Source: Mesostigma viride
Lineage: Eukaryota > Streptophyta > Mesostigmatophyceae > Mesostigmatales > Mesostigmataceae
Assembly: GCA_009746045.1 (NCBI GenBank)
Contig: RPFO01001187.1
Location: 1-40,608, forward strand
Direction: 5' to 3'
Length of the DNA stretch: 40,608 nucleotides
Notes under the pieces: generated by a model
What the model was told of the DNA's origin: nothing
The model's input: only the letters and a program-made list of their open reading frames with translations
Database searches by the model: none
Made by a program: the position numbers and the translations under genes
In this document: positions 19,877 through 28,108 of the stretch, piece by piece
How positions within the stretch are numbered: position 1 is the first letter of the stretch
Layout of the letters: each line of letters opens with the position of its first letter

Positions 19877-20241
19877 GGAATATATAGCAGTAGTGTAGAC
19901 TAGAAAGCTCAGTGACGTGGCCATGTATGCCTACGTGATGGGCCCACACCCGCCCTTGCAATAGCCGTAGCAATTTCGAGTCATGCTTTGCCCATGCAGG
20001 GAGTTACTCCCTGCTGAGAGGCCATGTGTACCCTAGCTATAGCCTAGCCACATACCTTCCACCCCATATGTCATGCAGGCCTTCTAGGCCCTCTCCTCAA
20101 GCCCCCCCTGGGTGCCTGTGCTTGTTTAGGAGGCATGAACCATCATGGAGGTGCAGGTGCACCTAGTGCACCCAGAGCAGGTGATAGTTGTACATCCTAC
20201 ACCTGCAGGTTGTCACCCTGATTGTATTACAAACCCATAGA

Positions 20242-20310
20242 TGCCCCTTTCTCAGGGCTATGTGTTACATATGCTCCCCACGGAGCTATGATTTTAATTA
20301 ATGAATTAAT
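20242..20310 (+). repeat. 70-bp LINE tail, copy 1
   Basis: ATGCCCCTTTCTCAGGGCTA through an AATTAA-rich end. It is the 3' end of the ORF1-only element and is repeated with small changes at 21349-21417. Confidence 0.85.
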
Positions 20311-20321
20311 TATGCCCTGGC
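20311..20321. repeat. Target-site duplication, right copy (TATGCCCTGGC)
   Basis: Matches 18274-18284; follows directly on the AT-rich tail of the insert. Confidence 0.85.
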
Positions 20322-20928
20322 GCCTTTGCTATTTCACTGCCCTGTTGCTAGTTTCACGTCGACAGGTGCATTTGAGTGCGTTGCTTATTATTGCTTTCCA
20401 GCAGTATTTACACATTAGCGAGGCGCTAGGGCTGCGGGTTCGGGATGTGGCTCACCCTGGCCACCCCCTTCTCGAGCCAGGGCCCACGGCCGGTGCCCAT
20501 GTGCTGCGCAACCCTGGTGCAAGACTGCGCAGGGGGCGGCCCAGCACGTCCTCGTCCGGGATCCACTTTCTTTGTGGCTCCTGCGACGCCTGACGGCTGG
20601 CCAACCCCCGGATGCACTTCTTTTTCGGGGTTTAACGTACAGCCAGGCTAGGCAGCAGTGGGAAGCTGTGCAGGCCCGCATGGGCATCGCGGGGATGCTT
20701 TCCTTTCACAGCCTCCAGCATGGAGGGGCGACGCACGACGCCATCGCTGGCGAGTCGCCGGAGGCCATTCAGCTGCGCGGCCGGTGGGCTTCGGCCCTCT
20801 CGGTCACGCGCTACATTGGCCTCCACCGCAGCCTCCTGGGGCGCGACATCCCGCCCGCCCTCTGGGCTCAGGCCCTGGGTTTTGACCCAGCGGCTTTTCG
20901 GCGCCACTTCGGTGGCGTCGAGTTTTGA
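20322..20928 (+). pseudogene. Tyrosine recombinase, catalytic part (DIRS-like element)
   Basis: Reads RLCYFTALLLVSRRQVHLSA and LLIIAFQQYLHISEALGLRV, then after a shift near 20570 SQARQQWEAVQARMGIAGML and FHSLQHGGATHDAIAG, ending with LRGRWASALSVTRYIGLHRS. The family's catalytic R-H-R-(H/W)-Y set maps as: first Arg expected in the (G)LR-I-S-E position is His (YLHISE, CAC/CAT-type codon); His in FHSL present; second Arg expected in HxLRHGG is Gln (CAG); Trp in GRW present; Tyr nucleophile in RYI present. Both catalytic arginines are thus missing, so this copy should be inactive as a recombinase. Stop at 20926-20928. Confidence 0.78.
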
Positions 20929-21348
20929 CGTCTTCCTGTCTTCATCTCTCGTCTTTTAGCTATCAACTGCCCTCACCCTTGTGTGGGAGGTCAGGGGGGA
21001 AATGGGTGAACCCGAGGGTGAACCTGGGTTGGGACAAAGTACCCCCATAGCTAGGTAGTTTAAGTTTTCTTTTTTGCATGTCCTACGTATTTTCGGCTGT
21101 TAGCCATGTAAGGAGATGTGGGTAGAGCAGGGGCACAGCTGCTGTGGGCTGGCCCTAGCTGCACATTCACATAGTGTGCTCACCCTAGCATACAGATGGC
21201 CGTGTTGCCATCTGGTAGACATGTCTGTGTTATTCCACCGTATAGAGCTAGCACACATATTGTAATAAATTTGATGTTTTGTGGTGATGTGCACATGCAA
21301 AGCAAGGCAAGGCCAGAAATGGATTGAGGATTTATGCTCACATAACCA
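20929..21348. other. Downstream of the recombinase, no gene seen
   Basis: Probably the 3' non-coding end of the DIRS-like element and part of another insertion. It contains GGTGAACCCGAGGGTGAACC (near 21005), T-rich tracts and TGTAA/AATAAA-like signals near 21260. I could not find a copy of left-end sequence that would define a terminal repeat. Confidence 0.4.
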
Positions 21349-21417
21349 TATGCCCCTTCTCAGGGCTATGACTGTTACATATGCTCCCCACGGAGATATG
21401 TTCTTAATTAATTAATT
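21349..21417 (+). repeat. 70-bp LINE tail, copy 2
   Basis: Nearly the same as 20242-20310, ending in a run of TTAA units (TTCTTAATTAATTAATTAA). It probably marks the 3' end of another, heavily 5'-truncated member of the ORF1-only family. Confidence 0.8.
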
Positions 21418-21810
21418 AACGCACTGTTTAATTAATTACTGGGCAATGCCTTGGGCAGCGGACAAAGTTCCTTTTCCCTTGGCTCTCCTTTTCTTCGACT
21501 GAGGTGCCTTCTGGGTCAGCCCTTCAAGTATTTCCATGGTCTGCAACACAGGATTACAAAAACAAAAGTCGAGTGACACAGCATCAGCTGGTGAAAATGC
21601 TTCCTCCTTGATGCAGTCCACGCGCTTTTAATTAATTCCTTATTATACATGCGGGACACTCACTTCTATCTGCCTGCATGCCTCAATCATGTATACAACA
21701 CGCAAAATATACACCAAGGCCGGCTATGCCGCCTGCACACTGCGTGCTTCCCATATGTGTAACAGTATTTTCTGACATTGTGTATACTGTTACATCCAAG
21801 TGGACGCAAA
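21418..21810. other. Region with a small minus-strand open frame
   Basis: Holds a 61-codon minus-strand open frame (21621-21436, ATG-like start MDCIKEEAFSPADAVSLDFC, basic end KKRRAKGKG) lying between TTAATTAATT tracts. No family is recognised; it may be an exon or a remnant of a transposon protein. The rest is AT-rich, with a GTAACAGTATTTTCTGACAT stretch near 21758 and an imperfect repeat of its GTATACTGTTACA end. Confidence 0.3.
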
Positions 21811-21949
21811 CATGGAGTTCAGCGTTCAGTGTAAATGGCTGAGTCCTTTGTAGGGCCAAAGTGTAGTAATGATGCCCGGCCTGACTTGAACTCCTTTTTG
21901 GGACCTATGTGCGGAGTGCCCTTTCTATGGTCCTCTTATCACTGCCCAG

Positions 21950-22625
21950 TGCGAGGGGTCTCGTGCCACCCTTCACGCGCTGCAGGCTTCTCTGGCCTCT
22001 CACGAGCAGCCTGCCGCCAAAAGCTACGCTGCTGCGACCAAGCAAAGCGACCCAGAAACTTTTCAAGAAAGCTGCGAATCTGGCGCTGCTGCTGTTCTCA
22101 AGCAAAAAGACGCTGCAATCCGCAAACGCAATATCGTGGTTTGGAACTTCCGGAAGGCTTCGCGCTCTCTTGGGGCAGTTGAGACTAATGCATCACTCCT
22201 GGACGGCAACAATGGCCCTACATTCTTGGGCAAGCTGGGGCTCGAGCACCTCGTCCGTGTTGAGCGCGCAGCACGCGTCGGTGGTCCCACTGGGCCTGTC
22301 GTGGTGACCATGGCTGATCTGATCGGCAAGCTGTCTTGAGGGCCCGCAACTAGAAGCAGCATGGTACGCACATTAGCCTCAACGAGGACTACACGAAGGA
22401 GCAGGTGACTCGCAAGAAAGCCGCTCTTGCCCGGCCAGATCTATGTTCAAGCAGCCCATTCCTCCCTTCAAGCTGCTAGGCGTCCGTGTCGCATGCACGT
22501 CCGCTGGCGGCATGACCTCCAAGACTTCGTCGTCTTCATCAATGGACTGGCCTATCCCCCTCCCGGCCAGCCCTCGGCGACGCCCCGCGCAGACAGCACC
22601 GAGCGGCAGTAGAGCGGCGTTCTAA
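21950..22625 (+). pseudogene. LINE ORF1 remnant
   Basis: Frames broken by several shifts. Visible blocks: LHALQASLASHEQPAAKSYA (near 21985), AAAVLKQKDAAIRKRNIVVW (near 22085, coiled coil running into an RRM-like strand), LGKLGLEHLVRVERAARVGG (near 22230), PTGPVVVTMADLIGKL (near 22290), then after a shift HISLNEDYTKEQVTRKKAAL (near 22370). The sequence N-I-V-V-W-N-F ... R ... P-V-V-V-T-M ... L-N-E-D-x-T-x-E-Q matches the order of RRM and C-terminal parts in LINE ORF1 proteins. It differs from the ORF1 at 18466, so the two inserts are different families. Confidence 0.65.
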
Positions 22626-22836
22626 TCGGCTTCGCGGCTCGCGGCTGTCTACCTTTCGGACCCATGTCCTCGCGCAGACCCGATCGGTGCTTGAGTCAGC
22701 GCATGGGGACGCCGGCATGCCACGCCCGCCAAGTTACTTATCGCTTCCTATGCCAGCTTGAACGGCTCCATGGCCGCCTTTTCAACGTGCAGCGCAGTTC
22801 CCCCACCTGGCTGCCACGAGCAGGTGGCGACATCGC

Positions 22837-25800
22837 ATGCGCCACTTGCACCGAAAGCTTAATGCGATTAAAAGCACTATTTCCCATAGCTCCCCAGTGT
22901 CCCCTTCTAGTCACCCCACTTTCTTGACCCCTCCTCCCCCTCCTCCCGCTGCCCAGCCACCCCCCGCCTCCGCGCCAAACCCTTTCCGCCCTCCCCCCGC
23001 TCCCCGGCCGCCTGCCCCCTCCGCGCCAAACCCTTCCCGCTCTCCCCCAGCTGCCCAGCCACCCCCCCCTTCCGTGCCAAACCCTTCCAGCCCATCTCAG
23101 CACCCTACCACAACATCAACCTCAGGCAATCAGTCTGGCACAATGCAGCGCAACTGCCCTGCCCTACTTGACCAGCGCACCACGCTTGGCATCCCTTCTT
23201 TCGATGCTCGTGGCCTACCTGGCACCGATCACGTTCATCGCATGGCTGAGCTCGTGGCATTCTGCATCGCCCACCGCATTGATATTCTTGGTGTGCAGGA
23301 GCATCACCGTACGGTAAGCGCTGGGCGTGCTCCCTTAGGGGTGGAGGTGGAGCATGTTGATGAGAAAGGTTGGCCCTTCTATTTTGGTGGTGGTAATGCT
23401 CCAGGTCAGGGTGGGGTTGGCTTGTTATGCTCGCCCCTTGAAGTTGAGCAGCTCACCGGTGAGGTCACGCTGGTCTCCTCGCGTGTACTAGCAGCTACCT
23501 TCACAGCTTTGGAAGGCCATTCCAAATACGGTCTCACCATTGGCATTGGATATGCACCTCAATCTGGTCATCCTGGTCCGGCGCGCCAACAGTTTTTCCA
23601 AAGCCTTCGGAATCTGGAACACATGACACCTGCCCGCAACTTTCTTGCGCTGTTACTAGACGCTAATGCTACTCTGCCAGTTGGCACCAGTTGCTGAGTG
23701 CATGCATGCTCCGTCGGGCACAAGGGCAAATGACAACACTGGTCTGTTGGCTGATTTGTTGGCGGACTGCGCGCTTGTGGCAAGCAACACACAGTACCAA
23801 CGACGTTCACCAGCTTTGGTCACCTTCCAAGGCCCAAATGCCCGTGAGGTCTGCCTTGACTATGTGGTGGTTCGCCGGCGCTGGCGAGGCTCTGTCTTGG
23901 ATTCTTGTGCGCTGGATATTCCCGCTGTCCCATCGGATCACCTTGCTGTTCGGGCTCTTGTCCGCCTTCACAAATTCCCAGCGTAGCCTAAGCATAAACG
24001 CCCCCCTCCCCCCCCCAATTGGGGCGCTCTCCGCCTGAATACCAAAGACTCGAGCCCATGGACTACGGACAGCTGCCGATGAAGCTGCGGACCAGACACG
24101 CTCTGCCTCCTTGAACAAACTTGCTGCCAAGAACAGCCTTGATGACCTGTGTGATGACATCCCCTGTCCCGAGGTGTACAAAAAATTCACTGACAAAGCT
24201 GCCCTTGCTGCTCGTGAACTTCCCCCTCAAGCCCCTCGCCTCCCAACCGCAATCTTCCGCCAACACCCCGCTGTCCTCGCTGCCTGCACACGCTCGCGCC
24301 GCACGCGCAACCCGGCCGCCAAGCCTCGCTTGCGTGCCGCCCTTGACGCTGCATATGCCAAGGCCAAGGATGAGGCAACTGCCAAGCTTATCGTGGCCAT
24401 CATCAACTATAGTGCAAGCGCAAGAATGATGGTAAGGGCATGTGGCATTACATCTATCGGCTTGCCGGCCGCTTTCGTATCCGTGTTGACCTCCCTGGCC
24501 CTTACGCACACCTCCTCAAGCTTTTGATGGATGCCACCATGGCGGTTCTCGGTGAGGCCCGGCCACCCCCTCCGCTACCACCTGCGGTGGCTGCACGCCC
24601 GGGGGCTGCGGCCGGTCCCAGCCATCTCCCTTGCCCCCCTACTGCCGATGAGGATCACATGGTTGGTGCCCTTCGTGGCTTGTTAGCTGATATAAATGAC
24701 ACGTCCCCCTTCACTGCAGCAGAATTTGATGATGCTGTCAAGCGCCTTCGCTTTGATGCGGCTGTCGGTGTTGATAACCTGCCTGCAGTGGTGGTTAAAC
24801 TTGAGGATGAGTATGTGATGCGGTTCCTTCTGGACTTCTGCAACCAAGTTTTGCTGCCTGATGCTCCCCCCCCCGCTGCCTGGCAACATGCCCTCCGCGT
24901 CATGATCTACAAGAACAAAGGATCCACTGCTGACCCGGGAAACTACCGAGGTGTCTGCCTTCAAAGCGCTGCGCTTAAGGTTTTCATGAGGATGGTCCTT
25001 AACCGGCTCCGGCTTGCTTTAGATGAGCACTTAGCGCAGACCCAGATGGGCTTCCGCCGCGGCCGTAATACTGTTATGGCCGTCTTTGCTGCACGCCGGC
25101 TTGTGGAGGAAGTGCGGCGGCTGAGCCCGGGTGAGTACCCTGTCCACTTGGTCTTTGTGGATTATGCCAAGGCCTTTGACTCAGTACTCTGGCCTGCCCT
25201 TTGGAATATACTTGCTCTCTACCGGGTTCCCAAGCCGTTGGTTGCTGCCCTCCGCAAGTTGTATGAGGGGTCTACGGCATCAGTCCGTACGTCGTATGGC
25301 ACCACCCACCCTTGCCCCCTCCAAACAGGGGTGTGGCAAGGTTGTGTTCTGTCACCATACCTGTTCATCATTGTCGTGGACTATGTCATGCGCAAGGCGC
25401 GCGCCCGCTTGGCCAGCGTTGTAGGGCATGCACGCCTGGCCTAGTCATTCACAATGACCCCAGCACGGGTGGCAATGCGGATAGGACGGAATACCGCCTG
25501 GCAGAATGGATCTACGCCGATGATACCACTCTCATTGAGGATACCGAGCATGTCCAGCTCTGGTTGGACTGCCTGGCCCTGGAAGCACGAGCAGTTGGCC
25601 TGGAAATCAGCAAGAAGACTGAAGCGATGGCCCTGGGGCTTGACGGTTGCCCCCCACCGCTTTTATACCTGGACGGCACAGCAGTTCCCTACACCGAGTG
25701 TTTTAAACTCTTGGGCAGTTGGCTTCCTGGCACCAAGAATGACATTGACACACGCATAGGTCTTGCAGGGACGGCTTTGCGTAAACTAGACAGAGTGTGG

Positions 25801-26313
25801 CACGCCAAGGACCTGGGCGCTGGCCGGAAACGGGATCTTTTAAAGGTTCTTGTTCTTACCATTCTGACCTATGGGGCAGAAGCCTGGACGAGCACTGAAC
25901 ATCTGGAGTCCAGATTGAATGGAACAGTTACTAGGATGCTTAAGTATATCTTGGGGGTGAAGTACGGAGAACACCGCCACTTGGCGGCGTTGTATGATGG
26001 GATGCCCCGTGTGTCTGAAATTATTAGGCAGTGTAGACTACAGTTTGCTGGCCATCTAGCCCGTACTAATCAGGTTGATACAGATGAGGGCCCTGCTGGT
26101 TCCTTGGGGACTGGCCAGCCCGGGAGATATCTTCTTACATGGTCAGGCCCTGCCAGGGTTAGGCGACGCGGTGGCCAACATTGGACATACCGCGGCATGA
26201 TTCTAGCTGACATGCAGAGCAAAGACACTGTTGGCGTCATCCGCTCAGCCCCTCTTACTCAGATATGGTCGGATATGCAGGACAAGCAGCGTTGGGCGGA
26301 CATTGTCAAGTAG
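22837..26313 (+). pseudogene. LINE ORF2: APE-type endonuclease and reverse transcriptase
   Basis: A Pro-rich N-terminal linker (about 22920-23100) precedes the endonuclease: IDILGVQEHHR (catalytic Glu), GGVGLLCSPL, LLLDANA (Asp/Asn) and, after a shift near 23690, VCLDYVVVRRRW and VPSDHLAVRALV (terminal S-D-H). A linker at 24111-24500 (DDIPCPEVYKKFTDKAALAA) is followed by the RT: AAVGVDNLPAVVVKL, NKGSTADPGNYRGVCLQSAA, QMGFRRGRNTVMAVF, motif A FVDYAKAFDSV, motif B QTGVWQGCVLSPYLF and, after a shift near 25440, motif C WIYADDTTLIED. The C-terminal part contains LKVLVLTILTYGAEAWT and a helical R-x-x-L-x-Y-I-L-G block, ending at TAG 26311-26313. At least four frameshifts. It would nick target DNA and copy its own RNA onto it. 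Confidence 0.88.
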
Positions 26314-27255
26314 ACTACGAACCCCCAACTGTGGGTCCTAGGAAATATAAAAAGCATGGTAGGCATAGTTTGCGTGCAAGATTGGCTCGAGGCCTCACTC
26401 GAGGCCCATATTTTACTGTGGACATACATGTACACACTGACGTCTGTATGTTTTGGCCTTGATCACCCGACACATGTATCAGTAACTAGTATCTATTCAA
26501 CAAGCAAAACAAATAGTAGTACAACTATCACGCCATCTAGCCGTGCCATCATGCGGTGCGCTCACCTCTGTCTGCCCATATGCCTTTGCCTCGTCGAGAG
26601 GCAAGCGGCCGTAGGAATCCTTCATCTGTGCGCACGCGCCCGCCTTCAAGAGCGTGGTCTAATCGGATGGACCGGCACACATACACACACAAACACAGTT
26701 TGGCCACCAAAGTAATCGATGTTTAAAGAACATTCGATGATCCCTATTGTAAAAAATATTTCATGTGAAAACATGATGGGCCCCAAGGTAATAATATATT
26801 TTGAGAGCACATGAAGCCAATGTAACAAATATTTTGAAAGCACATGATTGCATGAGACACGGGGCCATGAGGCAGAGAATACGATAAGAAGAGTACGACA
26901 AGAGTATGACAAGAGAGTCACCGGAAGCTAGTAGCGTGAAGCCGGGCTAACTGCCTCCGCAAATGGTGCTGCTTTCCTCCCACTTTAGCCATGCCTGGCA
27001 GAGGTGTGATTAGCTCGATGCCGTGTATGATGCATCCCATCTTCCAGCCAACAGACACCACAGGCAGTCACTGCACTCCACGGAGGGTAGGGACAGTGCC
27101 CAAGAACACGACCATTACTAGGAAGGCACCTGATCTGTAAGGGCTATTGATGAAAACTCACCATCGTAATTACAAAGAAGAAATGCGGCCTTAATCAGCA
27201 AAGCTGCCAAGAAAGAGGTCTGGAGCTTACAAATTCTAGAAATTAGGACTCAAGC
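26314..27255. other. No gene seen
   Basis: Presumed LINE 3' non-coding sequence followed by AT-rich DNA. Contains CA-rich ACACATACACACACAAACAC near 26680 and a duplicated ATATTTTGA(G/A)AGCACATGA near 26794 and 26830. The next exons of the ankyrin gene (minus strand) could lie here, but none is recognisable. Confidence 0.35.
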
Positions 27256-27371
27256 GGTGTGTATGTGTGTGTTCGTGTGTATGTGTGTGCGTGCGTGTGT
27301 TTGTGTGTGTTTACAAGTGTGCCTCAGAGCGCATGTGTGCGCATGTGTGTGTGCGTGTGTGTGTTTGTGTC
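27256..27371. repeat. Imperfect (TG)n microsatellite
   Basis: GT-rich tract with variants GTGTGTAT, GTGCGT and GTGTTT. Confidence 0.9.
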
Positions 27372-27569
27372 GTCTGCCTGTGCATGCGTATGTGGGCCAG
27401 AGGGTGGTGGACACCATGTCATGGGCACCATGGTACCAAGGAGGGTGATGGCCACCATGGCATCTGGTGATGACCAGCCCACCCTTCCATGACCCCGCAC
27501 ACATAAATTAATTCATAAATAAGCACATACATACAGCGCCATACCAATGAAGAGTGAGACACAACATTA

Positions 27570-27948
27570 CTAATACCCACAAATCTACTGGCTCAAAGCA
27601 TAAACACAGCCTGCCAAGAAATAGAGGGACCCCCCATAACAAATACCCACAAACCTGCTAGCGCACAGGTTAAAACAGGGCCATGCCAAGAAATACAGAA
27701 TCCAAAATACCCACGACCCTACAAGCTCACAGGACAGCGGGCCATACCAAGAATTATAAGGGAACCCAAAAGCCTGATAGCTCACATCCTAAACATGGGC
27801 CCACCAAGAAATAGGGCGAACCAACACCAAGAAATAAGGCAAGCAGACAACCTAACTGCCTCTTGAACACGTCGTACAGTGCCATTCCAAGAAATAGGGG
27901 GACCCATAACACCCACAAACCTAGTAACGCACAATGTCTAAAACAGTG
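27570..27948. repeat. Degenerate tandem repeat, unit about 66 bp
   Basis: Around six diverged copies built on (A)AATACCCACAAACCT..AGC.CACA, then a G-rich spacer, ..CCA(T)ACCAAGAAATA and GGG.GACCC (copies start near 27573, 27640, 27707, 27771, 27835 and 27910). It probably lies in the last intron or 3' flank of the minus-strand ankyrin gene. Confidence 0.7.
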
Positions 27949-28106
27949 CCATACCAAGATACAGAATAGTACCATACCAAGAAATAGTATAGCACCATAC
28001 CAAGAGGTAGTATGGTGCCATACATAGAGATAGAATAGTGCCATACCAAGAAATAGTATAGTGCCATACCAAGAGATAGTACAGCGCCCTACCAGGAAAT
28101 AGGGCG
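27949..28106. repeat. 23-bp minisatellite, about seven units
   Basis: Units of CCATACCAAGAAATAGTATAGTG with point changes, tandem from 27949 to 28106. Its core CCATACCAAGAAATA is shared with the 66-bp array next to it, so the shorter unit probably arose from the longer one. Confidence 0.9.
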
Positions 28107-28108
28107 AC

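Larger units (their letters stand above)
18285..20310 (+). mobile_element. LINE-like insertion carrying only ORF1
   Basis: A 2026-bp insert bounded by an 11-bp duplication. It has about 180 bases of leader, one long ORF1, and about 430 bases of 3' non-coding sequence ending in an AT-rich tail (TTTTAATTAATGAATTAAT). No endonuclease or RT sequence is present, so it must have moved with proteins from another element. This layout parallels the ORF1-only 'half-LINE' (HAL1) elements of mammals. The last 70 bases recur at 21349-21417. Confidence 0.75.
5954..20928 (+). mobile_element. DIRS-like tyrosine-recombinase retrotransposon, decayed and split by two insertions
   Basis: The plus strand carries, in order, a gag-like ORF, an RT, an RNase H and a tyrosine recombinase, the set that defines DIRS-like (YR) retrotransposons. 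Related elements are known in green algae (Volvox kangaroo, Chlamydomonas TOC elements). The RT is interrupted by an LTR element (8094-16559) and the recombinase by a LINE-like insert (18285-20310). At both places the protein frame rejoins exactly when the insert and one duplication copy are removed. I could not find the split direct or inverted terminal repeats that would fix the true ends, so the bounds given (hairpin at 5954 to recombinase stop at 20928) are approximate. Multiple frameshifts and a nonsense codon make this copy non-autonomous. Confidence 0.75.
21811..26313 (+). mobile_element. Non-LTR retrotransposon (LINE) with ORF1 and ORF2 remnants
   Basis: ORF1-like sequence (about 21950-22620) is followed by ORF2 encoding an APE-type endonuclease and RT (22837-26313), all on the plus strand. 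Exact ends are not visible: the 5' end is somewhere near 21780-21830, and the 3' non-coding region begins at 26314 without a clear poly(A) or repeat tail. Its clade (for example RTE-like or L1-like) cannot be decided by eye; ORF2 lacks an obvious zinc knuckle at its C-terminus. Confidence 0.75.

Noticed and set aside
27949-28106. Possible CRISPR-like array
   Set aside because: The 23-bp units are directly adjacent, without unique spacers, in a eukaryotic intron context.
27754-28108. Hydrophobic protein with SWYGTILFLG repeats, resembling a membrane protein
   Set aside because: It is the read-through of the ankyrin exon into a 23-bp minisatellite; the ankyrin similarity stops at a GT donor at 28108.
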